From the NCBI GenBank assembly GCA_002413785.1, contig DHXR01000028.1:1-64000 (forward strand): 64,000 bases of DNA. The letters run 5' to 3'. Shown in pieces: positions 1-8,680 of the stretch. The position numbers and the translations under genes were made by a program. Position 1 is the stretch's first letter. Each line of letters starts with the position of its first letter. Under the pieces are notes generated by a model. The model was not told the origin of the DNA. It searched no databases and saw nothing but the letters and a program-made list of their open reading frames with translations. This stretch comes from Mucilaginibacter sp. UBA5151 (GTDB taxonomy: Bacteria > Bacteroidota > Bacteroidia > Sphingobacteriales > Sphingobacteriaceae).

Positions 1-122
1 TGTTGAACGGAAACAGGAAAAGGCTGTCAGGAACAGTCAGGTGCGAATACAAGAGATGAACCTGCCTGCCGCCGGCTGGTGCAAATGAACCACTGATGAA
101 GTGTCGGGAAGTGTACCTATTG

Positions 123-864
123 TCAAAAGCTAATGTCTGAGCCGCCAATTAACCGCCATTCCCTCTGCCGATAGTATTCTAATTGAATGTCATTAATTTT
201 ATCATCGGTTGGGTAAAATAAACTTTGAACTCCATTTAAAACACCAATCATTAGATCAAAAGGAGCATTCTTAAATCCTATATAACTTAGTATATCTTTG
301 ATGTACTTAAATGGAATTGGAACAGTTTGAACTACCTTATTTTTTTCATCTGCGTTTTGTAAATTGAAGATCGCGTCGGGGTGGATTTCGTTGGCCTCCT
401 TATTTAATGTTTTCAGATAGTTGATATCCAATAACTGAGATAGTTGATGTAATACGGAAATTGTATATTTAATATCGGAAATTTCCGCAACTATAGTTGA
501 TGCCAAACTGCTGTATTGTAGGTTATCGGAAAAATGTTGCGGCATATATGACTGGTAAAGCCCCAAGCCTACGTAATGTTTCAATCTCAAATTCGAGGCT
601 GAAGGGGCCGAATTTCTTTCCGTGCTCACCGATTTCGTCGGAAGACAATTCTGTAAAGGAAATCCGGTTTTGTCTAACAATTGTCGATCTGGTATTTTCA
701 TCGATTAGCACCTGCTTCCACTCAACCAACTCCGGCGCCAATATTAACCCTATTGTGTGAATAGACTTTAATATTTTCAATCCATCTTTTAATATTTTTT
801 GGCGATCATACCATAGTCTAATTCGGGGAAAATTGTGATAAAAATTTCTATTGCTCATATCCAT
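123..864 (-). pseudogene. Frameshifted AbiGi/DUF2971-like abortive infection protein
   Basis: Two reading frames on the minus strand together make one protein. The first (864 to 523) starts MDMSNRNFYH and carries a segment ending 'RRLGALPVIY'. The second (from about 560 to 123) continues with 'MPQHFSDNLQYSS' and ends near 'QREWRLIGG'. A 'kFGpFsLeF...GA.PVIY' block followed later by an 'REWRL' block is the pattern I associate with AbiGi and DUF2971 proteins, some of which act in abortive phage resistance. The frames join at an ATATAT run around 546-552, where loss of an AT pair would restore one frame ('PVIYMPQ'). Family assignment is from memory of motifs and is moderate; the frameshift itself is visible. 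It could be a sequencing error. It lies beyond the 3' end of a tRNA gene, a common site for acquired DNA. Confidence 0.55.
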
Positions 865-920
865 TGTTGGGCCTATTACGCTGTCTTCACAGGACCATTA
901 ACTTACGAAATATGCCCAAC

Positions 921-953
921 AAAAAAAGCCCCAAATCTTTCGACTTGAGGCTT
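921..953 (-). terminator. Terminator of initiator tRNA-Met
   Basis: Read on the minus strand, an 11-bp stem with a GAAA loop (with G-U and A-T pairs) is followed by seven T residues. It lies just after the 3' end of the tRNA gene and before the decayed AbiGi-like gene, so it most likely ends the tRNA transcript. Confidence 0.7.
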
Positions 954-967
954 TCATTTACTTGAGG

Positions 968-1040
<73 letters not shown>

Positions 1041-1123
1041 CTGTTTTTTTTGTTATCACCTTTTGTTCATAACCTCAAAAAGTGTTCCAATTTGTCAAAA
1101 ATGCATTTTGCGCTCCGTTTTAA

Positions 1124-1162
1124 TTGGACTGCAAAGATATAATTCGTTTCTTTGCAGTCCAA
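1124..1162. promoter_or_regulatory. Interlocked divergent promoters of era and tRNA-fMet
   Basis: A perfect 14-bp inverted repeat (1124-1137 and 1149-1162) places promoter elements on both strands. On the minus strand TTTG at 1161-1158 is followed after 20 bases by TATCTTTG (1139-1132), an exact Bacteroidota -33/-7 promoter aimed at the tRNA. On the plus strand TTG at 1124-1126 is followed after 20 bases by TTTCTTTG (1147-1154), a one-mismatch version aimed at era. The two promoters therefore overlap and should exclude one another. Confidence 0.65.
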
Positions 1163-1194
1163 ATTATATTTTATTTATTTTTTTAATTGTTTTT

Positions 1195-2070
1195 ATGACG
1201 CACCGGGCAGGATTTGTGAGCATTATTGGTAAGCCTAACGCAGGTAAATCAACCCTGATGAACGCGCTCGTGGGCGAAAAAATGTCTATCATCACCCCTA
1301 AAGCGCAGACTACCAGGCATCGCATTTTGGGTATTGTTAACGATGAAGATTACCAGATCGTATTTTCGGACACGCCCGGCATCATTAAACCGCACTATGC
1401 GCTGCACGAAAGTATGATGCACCAGGTGGATGGTTCCATCGTGGATGCTGATTTGATTTTATTAGTGACGGATATTTACGAGGAATATGACGAAGCTGAT
1501 GTATTAAAAAAGCTGGAAGGTTCGCAGGCGCCTTTAGCAGTTCTCATCAATAAAGTTGATCAGTCCGACGAGGCAACGGTAAAAGCCAAGGTTGAATACT
1601 GGCAGGAAAAGTTGAATCCCAAAGCCATATTCGCCATCTCAGCACTAAAAGATTATAACGTACTTGCTGTAATGAATTTTGTGATAGAGCACCTGCCTGA
1701 ACACCCGCCTTATTACGAAAAGGATGCCCTGACCGATCGTAACGATCGTTTTTTCGCATCGGAAATGATAAGGGCGCAGGTGTTTAAACAGTATAAAAAG
1801 GAAATACCGTACAGCACCGAAGTAATTATCACTGCTTTTGTGGAAGGCGAAAAGCTGCACCGCATCAGCGCCGAAATTATTGTGGAGCGTGATTCGCAAA
1901 AAAACATCATTATAGGCAAGGGCGGCGAAATGCTTAAAATAGTAGGCACTTACGCCCGCAGGGATATGGAGGAATTTTTCCAGAAAAAGATCTTCCTCGA
2001 AATGTTTGTAAAAGTTATCCCCGACTGGCGGAGTAAAAAGAATTACCTGAAACAGTTTGGGTACGAATAG
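1195..2070 (+). CDS. era: GTPase Era
   Basis: Era binds the 3' end of 16S rRNA and helps mature the 30S ribosomal subunit. The 291-residue protein has the P-loop 'GKPNAGKSTL' near the N-terminus, a 'DTPG' G3 motif, 'NKVD' G4 motif, and a C-terminal KH domain with 'IIIGKGGEML'. Length matches the family. The ATG at 1195 is chosen because the family begins a few residues before the first beta strand ('HRAGFVSIIG'); a longer frame upstream runs through the promoter region. Der, another ribosome-assembly GTPase, follows after 132 bases. No Shine-Dalgarno sequence is seen. Confidence 0.97.
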   Translation: MTHRAGFVSIIGKPNAGKSTLMNALVGEKMSIITPKAQTTRHRILGIVNDEDYQIVFSDTPGIIKPHYALHESMMHQVDGSIVDADLILLVTDIYEEYDEADVLKKLEGSQAPLAVLINKVDQSDEATVKAKVEYWQEKLNPKAIFAISALKDYNVLAVMNFVIEHLPEHPPYYEKDALTDRNDRFFASEMIRAQVFKQYKKEIPYSTEVIITAFVEGEKLHRISAEIIVERDSQKNIIIGKGGEMLKIVGTYARRDMEEFFQKKIFLEMFVKVIPDWRSKKNYLKQFGYE

Positions 2071-2074
2071 TTAA

Positions 2075-2202
2075 ATTTACGATTTACGAAATACGATTTT
2101 AGATTTATGCTGATCGTATTTGTAAATTAGCATCCGGTTTACGTATTGCGTTTTGAATTTTCAACAAATCGTAAATCGTAATTCTAAAATCTAAAATCAA
2201 AA
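2075..2202. repeat. Imperfect palindrome between era and der
   Basis: The gap is filled by an imperfect inverted repeat made of the words 'TTACGATTTACGA' and 'TTTTAGATTT' on the left, answered by 'AAATCGTAAATCGTA' and 'CTAAAATCTAAAATC' on the right. The right arm ends next to the der start codon. It is one of about twenty such elements in the window. Confidence 0.6.
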
Positions 2203-3504
2203 ATGAGTAACATAGTAGCCATAGTGGGCAGGCCCAACGTAGGCAAATCAACTTTATATAACCGTTTAACCGAAAGCCGCAAGGCAATTGTTGACGATGT
2301 GAGCGGCGTAACCCGCGACAGGCACTACGGTGTATGTGAGTGGACAGGGCATACTTTTACGATAATTGATACCGGGGGCTATGTTGCCAATTCCGATGAT
2401 CTGTTTGAAGCCGCTATCCGCGAGCAGGTGATCATTGCCATTGAAGAGGCTACCGTAATTTTGTTTATGGTGGATGTTACTACCGGCATCACTGACCTTG
2501 ATGATGAAATTGCCAGCCTGTTGCGTAAAGGTAAAAAGCCCGTATTTGTGGTGGTAAATAAACTGGATAATACCTCGCTGCTGGCCGATTCGATGGTGTT
2601 TTATAGCCTGGGCTTGGGTGAACTTTACAATATTTCATCAATGACAGGCTCGGGAACGGGAGAACTGCTTGATGAAGTGGTAAAACATTTTGATGATGAG
2701 CAGGTGGAAGAAAATGCCCTGCCCAAATATGCAATTGTTGGCCGCCCTAATGTGGGTAAATCATCCATCATTAATTCATTAATAGGCAAGGAACGTAATA
2801 TTGTTACGCCGATAGCCGGCACCACCCGTGATTCCATCCATATTCATTATAACCAGTACGGTCATAATTTTATGCTGATTGATACTGCCGGGCTGCGGAA
2901 AAAAACCAAGGTGAAAGAGAATATCGAGTTTTACTCGGTGATGCGCACCATTAAAGCGCTGGAAGAAGCCGACGTAGTGATCCTGATGATTGATGCCGTA
3001 GAAGGGATTGAATCGCAGGATATCAATATCTTCCACCTGGCCGAAAAAAATAAAAAGGGCGTTGTTATAGTCGTTAATAAATGGGACCTGATCGAAAAAA
3101 ACAACAAGACCATCAAGGTTTTTGAAGAACAGATCAGGGATAAGATAGCTCCTTTTACCGATGTCCCTATTGTGTTTACTTCCGTAACTGAAAAACAAAG
3201 GGTTTTAAAGGTAATTGACACCGCCAATGCTGTTTATCAAAATAAGATCAGGAAAATACCAACCTCAAAACTAAACGAGGTAATGCTGCCCATCATTGAA
3301 AATTATCCGCCGCCGTCCATCAAGGGTAAATATGTGAAGATAAAATATATCACTCAGATTGCAGGTACATCGCCGATGTTCGCTTTCTTCTGCAATTTAC
3401 CTCAGTATGTAAAAGAACCTTATTACCGCTTTATTGAAAACAAGTTAAGGGAGCATTTCGAATTTTCCGGCGCGCCGATACAGGTTTGGTTCAGGCAGAA
3501 ATAG
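2203..3504 (+). CDS. der: Ribosome assembly GTPase Der (EngA)
   Basis: Der carries two consecutive GTPase domains and acts in assembly of the 50S subunit. Both P-loops are visible as 'GRPNVGKSTL' (residue 8 onward) and 'GRPNVGKSSI' (about residue 180), each with its own DTGG/DTAG and NK.D motifs ('NKLD', 'NKWD'). A KH-like C-terminal domain ends in 'GAPIQVWFRQK', typical of the family. The 433-residue length is normal. It lies downstream of era and may be cotranscribed, though a palindrome separates them. Confidence 0.98.
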   Translation: MSNIVAIVGRPNVGKSTLYNRLTESRKAIVDDVSGVTRDRHYGVCEWTGHTFTIIDTGGYVANSDDLFEAAIREQVIIAIEEATVILFMVDVTTGITDLDDEIASLLRKGKKPVFVVVNKLDNTSLLADSMVFYSLGLGELYNISSMTGSGTGELLDEVVKHFDDEQVEENALPKYAIVGRPNVGKSSIINSLIGKERNIVTPIAGTTRDSIHIHYNQYGHNFMLIDTAGLRKKTKVKENIEFYSVMRTIKALEEADVVILMIDAVEGIESQDINIFHLAEKNKKGVVIVVNKWDLIEKNNKTIKVFEEQIRDKIAPFTDVPIVFTSVTEKQRVLKVIDTANAVYQNKIRKIPTSKLNEVMLPIIENYPPPSIKGKYVKIKYITQIAGTSPMFAFFCNLPQYVKEPYYRFIENKLREHFEFSGAPIQVWFRQK

Positions 3505-3509
3505 TTTTG

Positions 3510-4091
3510 ATTTCGGATTTCGGATGTTCGATTTCGGATTTATTTTTTTATTTCCGAATTCGGATTTATTTTCCATTTCGGATGTTCATTTCGGATTTAT
3601 TTTTTGATTTTTGATTTTGAGTAATAACTTTAAAATTTAAAATCCGAAATATAGCTATCATGGACAAAATAGAATTGAAACGCAGGACGCAGCGATTTGC
3701 CGTTGACGTTATAAAATTCGTAGAAGAGCTTCCTCCCAAACGCTCTCTGAATGTTTTATGTAACCAATTGTTAAGGTGCTCTTCTTCAGTCGGGGCAAAC
3801 TATCGATCTGCATGCAAAGGAAAATCCACCGCAGATTTTATTAACAAAATTGTTATTGTAGAAGAAGAAGCTGATGAATCTGTTTATTGGCTTGAGTTGA
3901 TGGAAGAGTCAGGTTTAGTAGCTGTAAAAGATATAATTATCTTGAAAAAGGAAGCTAACGAACTCACTGCTATATTCACAGCAATAGGCAGGACAGCCAA
4001 AGCAAATCAACGAAATGCCAAATTGGAAATAAAAAAATAAATAACTTTGTACTTTTCTCAAATCCGAAATCGAACATTCGAAATCCGAAAT
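3510..4091. repeat. 32-bp inverted repeats enclosing the S23-type gene
   Basis: The left arm at 3510-3541 and the right arm at 4060-4091 are reverse complements with one mismatch in 32. Each is built from 'TTCGGATTTCG' and 'GTTCGATTTCGG' words. More degenerate copies of the same words fill 3542-3605. The left arm starts six bases after the der stop codon and the right arm ends in the stop codon of the S41 protease gene, so the pair exactly frames the S23-type gene at 3660-4040. Confidence 0.85.
3660..4040 (+). CDS. Four-helix bundle protein of the 23S rRNA IVS (S23) family
   Basis: This 126-residue protein has the family pattern 'RTQRFAVDVIKF', 'LLRCSSSVGANYRSA', 'DFINKIVIVEEEADESVYWLELM', matching small four-helix-bundle proteins first found as open frames inside 23S rRNA intervening sequences and related to Avd of diversity-generating retroelements. 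Members form homopentamer-like bundles and may bind nucleic acid; no firm function is known for stand-alone copies. There is no rRNA here. The gene sits in the loop of an inverted repeat (3510-4091), the same layout as an rRNA IVS but between der and the S41 protease gene. Confidence 0.85.
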   Translation: MDKIELKRRTQRFAVDVIKFVEELPPKRSLNVLCNQLLRCSSSVGANYRSACKGKSTADFINKIVIVEEEADESVYWLELMEESGLVAVKDIIILKKEANELTAIFTAIGRTAKANQRNAKLEIKK

Positions 4092-5686
4092 TATTTCACT
4101 GCCTCAATAGCTTTTTTCACAGTAGCATCATCACTGTTTATTACTTCAAAATAAACATTATCCCCCCATTTAAAACGGGCGGCAAATGCTTTCAAAAATG
4201 TTTTGATGCCGGGCTTTGAGATCAATAGTTCCTGCGAATCCATTTCTTTGATCGTTTTAGACGCATATAGAATAAATTTGTCAACATCGCCATCATTTAC
4301 GCCATATTGCTTTATAAAGTCATCAGCCGATGCGAATTTATTTAAGGTGGGTTGCTGCCTATCGATAACATAAGCCATAAAAATTTGCTGTTCGCCTAAT
4401 TCCTCTATTAGTGGGGTATTGTGGGCCATATCGGCAGGCACAAAAATATCCGGCATAATACCGCCCCCGCTAAACACTTTTCTCCCTTTTGTGGTATGGT
4501 ATTGCGATGGCCTTTTAAAAATGCTGTCGTCAAAATTACTTTGGGCCGAAAATAACTCCCCTTTTTTCATCCTGTCGGCTATTTCATTATGATAACTTTG
4601 GATACCGCCTTTATATGATTTTTGAATAGACCGCCCGGAGGGTGTATAATACCGTGCCACGGTTAAATTAATAGCCGAACCATCCCCGAAAGGGAATTGC
4701 TGCTGAACCAGCCCTTTGCCAAAGGAACGGCGGCCAACAATAACGGCCCTGTCAAGGTCCTGTAGCGCCCCGGCTAAGATCTCGCTCGCCGAAGCCGAAT
4801 ACTCGTCAATTAATACGGCTAATTTCCCTTCCTTGAACTCGCCGGAGTCGGTTGCAAAATAATCTTTACGTTCATCATGCACCCCTTTGGTATATACGAT
4901 GAGTTGGTCCTTTTTTAAAAATTCATCGGCGAGGGCTGTTGCGGTATTCAGATAACCGCCGCCGTTATCGCGTATGTCGAGCACCAGTTTTTTAAGGCCC
5001 TGCTTTTTGAGTTTTGCAAGCGCGGCCCTGAAATCGGCATCAGTAGTTGAAGCAAATTTGCTGATCTTGATATAGCCTGTGGCTGGCCCAAGCATATAAG
5101 CTGCATCGAGGCTGCTCAAATCAACATGTCCGCGTTTTATCCGGTATGTTTTTATAGCCTCGCTGCCCGGGGCTGATATGCCGAGTGAAATTCCAGTGAA
5201 CGCGTCGCCCCTTAAAGTTTTGTCGACCCGTTTTGTGGTAAGGTGGGTGCCTGAGAACCTTTTTTTGTTAACACTGATTATCTTGTCCCCCGGAATTAAC
5301 CCCGCCGCCGCTGCCGATCCGCCAGCATATACCTGGGTAATAAAAAGGGTATCGCGAAGCAGCTGGTATTCCAAACCGACGCCGTTAAAACCGCCATCAA
5401 GGTTTTCATTGATAGATTGCGCCCGCTGCGGTTGTAAGTAAACCGAATGGGGATCAAGGTTTTGCAAAAGATTATTTACAGCAATGCCCTCCAAACTGTC
5501 AGCATTAACAGAGTCAACATAACTATTTTTGATGAGGGTTAATGCCTTTGACACTTTATTGTTGTCGCCAAGCGAAAAACCAAGGCCGGCGTTGTTTAAA
5601 TTATTGTCGCTGATATATACGCCAATAATTATTCCAAGGAGCAGCAGCACCATCGTCCTGAAAATTATACCCGCACTCTTTTTCAT
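4091..5686 (-). CDS. S41 family C-terminal processing peptidase (CtpA-like)
   Basis: A secreted or periplasmic serine protease of the tail-specific/CtpA type. The N-terminus is a signal anchor (MKKSAGIIFRTMVLLLLGIIIG). A PDZ domain lies around residues 90-180 ('GVGLEYQLLRDTLFI...GLIPGDKI'). The catalytic core shows Ser301 in 'SASASEILAG' and Lys324 in 'FGKGLVQ', the Ser/Lys pair of the family. It likely trims or degrades periplasmic proteins; substrates are unknown. At 531 residues it has normal length. It is convergent with the S23-type gene, and its stop codon lies in that element's right repeat arm. Confidence 0.93.
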   Translation of the reverse strand: MKKSAGIIFRTMVLLLLGIIIGVYISDNNLNNAGLGFSLGDNNKVSKALTLIKNSYVDSVNADSLEGIAVNNLLQNLDPHSVYLQPQRAQSINENLDGGFNGVGLEYQLLRDTLFITQVYAGGSAAAAGLIPGDKIISVNKKRFSGTHLTTKRVDKTLRGDAFTGISLGISAPGSEAIKTYRIKRGHVDLSSLDAAYMLGPATGYIKISKFASTTDADFRAALAKLKKQGLKKLVLDIRDNGGGYLNTATALADEFLKKDQLIVYTKGVHDERKDYFATDSGEFKEGKLAVLIDEYSASASEILAGALQDLDRAVIVGRRSFGKGLVQQQFPFGDGSAINLTVARYYTPSGRSIQKSYKGGIQSYHNEIADRMKKGELFSAQSNFDDSIFKRPSQYHTTKGRKVFSGGGIMPDIFVPADMAHNTPLIEELGEQQIFMAYVIDRQQPTLNKFASADDFIKQYGVNDGDVDKFILYASKTIKEMDSQELLISKPGIKTFLKAFAARFKWGDNVYFEVINSDDATVKKAIEAVK

Positions 5687-5881
5687 TGCATTTATCTGTA
5701 CAAAGTTACTTATAGTTGGTTAGATATAAGATATTAGATTATAGATTTGAGATTTGTTTAACAAAATATGAGATTTAGATTAAAATCGCTAAAACTAACC
5801 ACTCACCTGATCAACACAATCAACTACTCACTAACTTTCTCAACATTTTTACCGAATTTTGCCAAAAAATATTAACCTTAA

Positions 5882-6688
5882 ATGGATAGGACAACAGAAA
5901 AGGACTCTTATTACAGCGACCTGGAAAAAAAGCCGGTGATGGAGATCCTTCAAAATATAAATAAGGAAGATCAAACAGTTCCGCTGGCTGTTGCCAAAGT
6001 TTTACCACAAATAGAGGCCCTGGCTTTAATAACAGCGGCTAAAATGAACGAGGGGGGCAGGCTTTTTTATATCGGCGCCGGTACCAGCGGCCGTTTGGGT
6101 GTGGTTGACGCTTCGGAATGTCCGCCAACTTTTGGGGTACCGTTTGATTGGGTTGTTGGGATTATTGCCGGCGGCGAAGGCGCCATCCGCAGGGCTGTTG
6201 AGTTTGCCGAAGACGATACCGAACAGGCCTGGGCAGACCTGCAGGAATACAATATAAATGATAAGGATGTGCTGGTTGGCATTGCAGCCTCGGGCACAAC
6301 GCCTTACGTAATTGGCGGCTTAAAAAAAGCAAATGAGCACAATATATGCACCGGTTGTATTGTTTGTAATAGCGGCAGCCCTATAGCCGCCGAAGCAAAA
6401 TACCCGGTTGAAGTAATTACCGGCCCCGAATTTTTAACAGGCTCAACCCGGATGAAGGCCGGCACGGCGCAGAAACTGGTTTTGAATATGCTAAGCACCT
6501 GCGTAATGATACAATTAGGCAGGGTAAAAGGCAATAAGATGGTGGATATGCAATTATCAAACAATAAACTGGTTGACCGGGGCACACAAATGGTAATGAA
6601 AGAAACAGGGCTGGATGAACAAACCGCCGCCGCTTTATTGAAGCAATACGGCAGTGTTAGAAAAGCAGTAGAGAGTTATAAGATTTAG
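5882..6688 (+). CDS. murQ: N-acetylmuramic acid 6-phosphate etherase MurQ
   Basis: MurQ cleaves the lactyl ether of N-acetylmuramate 6-phosphate to give GlcNAc 6-phosphate and lactate in cell-wall recycling. The SIS-type sugar-phosphate fold is shown by 'YIGAGTSGRLGVVDASECPPTFG' residues and 'GIAASGTTPYV'; 'EFLTGSTRMKAGTAQK' is the family signature. The 268-residue length matches Bacteroidota members, which are shorter than E. coli MurQ. Product location is cytoplasmic. No other recycling genes are adjacent. Confidence 0.96.
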   Translation: MDRTTEKDSYYSDLEKKPVMEILQNINKEDQTVPLAVAKVLPQIEALALITAAKMNEGGRLFYIGAGTSGRLGVVDASECPPTFGVPFDWVVGIIAGGEGAIRRAVEFAEDDTEQAWADLQEYNINDKDVLVGIAASGTTPYVIGGLKKANEHNICTGCIVCNSGSPIAAEAKYPVEVITGPEFLTGSTRMKAGTAQKLVLNMLSTCVMIQLGRVKGNKMVDMQLSNNKLVDRGTQMVMKETGLDEQTAAALLKQYGSVRKAVESYKI

Positions 6689-6698
6689 TTGATGTGCG

Positions 6699-6788
6699 AA
6701 TGTGCAGATATGCAAATGTGCGGATGAAAAAAGGAAAAAATCAGCACATCGAAGCCAAACAATCTGCACATTTGCATATCTGCACATT
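6699..6788. repeat. 23-bp perfect inverted repeat after murQ
   Basis: Arms at 6699-6721 and 6766-6788 are exact reverse complements built on 'TGTGCAGATATGCAAATGTG'. The element fills the gap between murQ and the next gene. It has no T-run, so it is not a classic terminator. Confidence 0.8.
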
Positions 6789-6800
6789 TGAAATTAGACG

Positions 6801-7367
6801 ATGCACGAGATAGAACCATATTATAAGTGGCGTGACGATTATATTGCTGCGGAGGATGAATGCTCGCCTTTTTATGCAACTGAATACAACGAGTTTGAAT
6901 TTGACAAACAGGTTTACAATTATTTGCTGCACCCGCAATGGGATTCGTTTGGCTCGGGTACTTTGTACCTGAAAGTATTGTTTGTTGATTATGAGCGTTC
7001 ATATACTATAATTGAGTTTATAGGTGAGTGGAACGATGCCATCAGCAATGATATTATGCTGCTGAAGCGGGAACTGATTGAACTGATGATTGATAACGGC
7101 ATCATTCATTTTATCCTGATAGGGGAGAACGTACTGAACTTCCATTCTTCTGACGATTGTTATTATGAAGAATGGTTCCAGGAGGTTGAGGATGGTTGGA
7201 TTGCGGGCGTCAATTTCAGGGACCATGTCATCGATGAATTTAAGCGGAATAATATAGACTACTATATCAACTTCGGCGGTGAACTTGATGACCTTAGCTG
7301 GCGTTCGCTAAAGCCTATCCAGGTATTTAAAAAAGTGGAGGAGCAGTTGATCAGGAGGCTGTCTTAG
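6801..7367 (+). CDS. Conserved hypothetical protein, 188 aa
   Basis: I do not recognise a domain. The protein is acidic, rich in Tyr, Trp and Asp ('YYKWRDDYIAAEDECSPFY', 'DDCYYEEWFQEVEDGW'), lacks a signal peptide or membrane segment, and looks like a globular cytoplasmic protein. It is in line with murQ but separated from it by a palindrome, and it is followed by another palindrome whose left arm begins in its stop codon. Start chosen at the ATG at 6801, the first in the frame after the repeat. Confidence 0.75.
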   Translation: MHEIEPYYKWRDDYIAAEDECSPFYATEYNEFEFDKQVYNYLLHPQWDSFGSGTLYLKVLFVDYERSYTIIEFIGEWNDAISNDIMLLKRELIELMIDNGIIHFILIGENVLNFHSSDDCYYEEWFQEVEDGWIAGVNFRDHVIDEFKRNNIDYYINFGGELDDLSWRSLKPIQVFKKVEEQLIRRLS

Positions 7368-7449
7368 TGATTGGAGGTTAGAGATTGGAGGTTAGTTGAA
7401 GTCCGAACGATGAACTAGCTAAGCTCTAATCTCCAGCCTCTAATCACTA
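7365..7449. repeat. Imperfect palindrome of the 'GATTGGAGGTTAG' family
   Basis: The left arm (from 7365, starting with the upstream TAG stop codon) and right arm (7424-7449) are reverse complements over 26 bases with about five mismatches. The left arm has internal direct repeats of GATTGGAGGTTAG. Related words occur at 42572-42712 and 61448-61542. Confidence 0.75.
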
Positions 7450-7528
7450 AACTAAACTTTTTCTCAATCCCCTTGTCTAAAGTATCAGTTCTAATAATTA
7501 AATTTGTATAAATAATTTTTAATAAAAA

Positions 7529-8260
7529 ATGGAAAATAATAATCCCGATTACACTTATAAAAACGTAATCCAAATAAATGATGCCGATGCATCACGTAAA
7601 TTTTTAGCTAATGTGTTTACGTGGATGTTTGTTGCTTTAGGTATATCAGCATTGTTTGCATTTGAATTTGCTAATACGCCATCCCTTCGTAATGCATTAA
7701 TTGATGAAACCACACACCAGATAAATGGATTGGCTTATCTCGTAATGTTTGCACCGCTTGCATTTGTGCTGATAATGAGTTTCGGTCTTAACCGCCTTTC
7801 GTACCCGGTTTTGGCATTGATATTTATCGCTTATTCTGCCGTAACCGGTATCAGTTTATGCTTCTGGCTTTTGGCCTTTACCGCATCCTCTGTTTTGGGT
7901 GTTTTTATTACCAGTTCAACAGTATTCGGTATTATGGCGATTGCAGGCTACACAACCAAACAAGATCTGACCAAATTTGGTTCAATATTAATTATGTTCC
8001 TGATAGGTATAGTTGTAGCAAGTATTGTTAACATGTTTTTACATAGTTCAGGTTTAGATGTGATCATCAGTTACGTTGGTGTAGCTGTATTTGTAGGCTT
8101 AACTGCTTATGATGTTCAAAGACTAAAAAACATAGGTGCTGGTTTAACCTACGGCGATGCTACTGCCTCAAAAATGGCATTAATGGGTGGTTTAACCCTT
8201 TATCTTGATTTTATCAACTTATTCCTGATGCTTCTCCGCATTTTCGGAAGAAGGCGCTAA
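7529..8260 (+). CDS. Bax inhibitor-1/YccA family membrane protein
   Basis: The 243-residue protein has about seven hydrophobic segments after a short polar N-terminus, and ends in a charged tail ('LLRIFGRRR'). The motif 'YDVQRLKN' late in the protein and the overall pattern match the BI-1/YccA/TMBIM family, integral membrane proteins linked to calcium leak and stress tolerance. It appears to be a single-gene unit: palindrome upstream and a strong terminator just downstream. Bacterial function is not well defined. Confidence 0.9.
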   Translation: MENNNPDYTYKNVIQINDADASRKFLANVFTWMFVALGISALFAFEFANTPSLRNALIDETTHQINGLAYLVMFAPLAFVLIMSFGLNRLSYPVLALIFIAYSAVTGISLCFWLLAFTASSVLGVFITSSTVFGIMAIAGYTTKQDLTKFGSILIMFLIGIVVASIVNMFLHSSGLDVIISYVGVAVFVGLTAYDVQRLKNIGAGLTYGDATASKMALMGGLTLYLDFINLFLMLLRIFGRRR

Positions 8261-8276
8261 CAAAAATTTATTCCTT

Positions 8277-8317
8277 AAAAAAGCCGCCCGCCGAAAAACG
8301 GGCGGCTTTTTTTTTAT
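8277..8317 (+). terminator. Rho-independent terminator after the BI-1 gene
   Basis: A 9-bp GC-rich stem (AGCCGCCCG with CGGGCGGCT) is followed by nine T residues, 20 bases after the BI-1 stop codon. Confidence 0.93.
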
Positions 8318-8429
8318 TTGTTTTTAGAGCGCTCTCATTTGGGACGAAGGGTGAGGCTGATTATTTCGCCTCACCTAAACGGCGTAGCCATCATGAATGC
8401 CGAAAAAAAACAATCAAAGCATGAATAAT

Positions 8430-8510
8430 CCTCTCCAAAGGAGAGGACTTTAACTGCGCTCTTCATTACCTGTCTTGAGGTTTTTTTAGAACCCTCTCCT
8501 TTGGAGAGGG
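8430..8510. repeat. Two 'CTCTCC-GGAGAG' hairpins upstream of the SAM riboswitch
   Basis: Two short hairpins, CCTCTCC-AAA-GGAGAGG (8430-8446) and CCCTCTCC-TTT-GGAGAGGG (8492-8510), are mutually complementary and bracket a spacer. They belong to a common Bacteroidota intergenic repeat type; the insert in metH at 9447-9488 uses similar words. The rest of 8318-8540 holds no gene. Confidence 0.65.
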
Positions 8511-8537
8511 CAGGGTGAGGCGTACGGCGAAAACCAC

Positions 8538-8568
8538 TTGCATATTAATTCAATATTACGCACCTTTG
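8538..8568 (+). promoter_or_regulatory. Promoter of the metH riboswitch transcript
   Basis: TTG at 8538-8540 and CACCTTTG at 8561-8568 (one mismatch from TAnnTTTG) are 20 bases apart. This predicts a start a few bases before the first paired base of the SAM riboswitch. Confidence 0.6.
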
Positions 8569-8571
8569 TAA

Positions 8572-8680
8572 CGCTTATAGAGAAAGACGGAGGGATTAGA
8601 CCCTGCGAAGTCTTGGCAACCTGTGCTTACAAGGTGCCACATTCTACTTGACAGCCATTTGGCGCCAGGAAAGATAAGCG
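8572..8680 (+). promoter_or_regulatory. SAM-I (S-box) riboswitch
   Basis: The sequence holds the S-box landmarks in order: P1 5' strand CGCTTAT (8572-8578), 'GAGGGA', 'CCCTGCGAAG', 'GGCAACC', 'AAGGTGCCA', 'TTC', and 'GAAAGATAAGCG', whose ATAAGCG (8674-8680) closes P1 with seven perfect pairs. It binds S-adenosylmethionine and should turn off metH, 150 bases downstream, when SAM is plentiful. A second TATAAGC at 8708-8714 could compete for the 5' P1 strand, a possible switching partner. Confidence 0.93.

Noticed and set aside
1..122. Open frame from position 2 to about 91 as the end of an unseen gene
   Set aside because: It is only about 29 codons long with no recognisable protein text; chance is a sufficient explanation.
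3660..4040. Possibility that the S23-type gene marks a 23S rRNA locus
   Set aside because: No rRNA sequence is present on either side; der and an S41 protease gene flank it directly.
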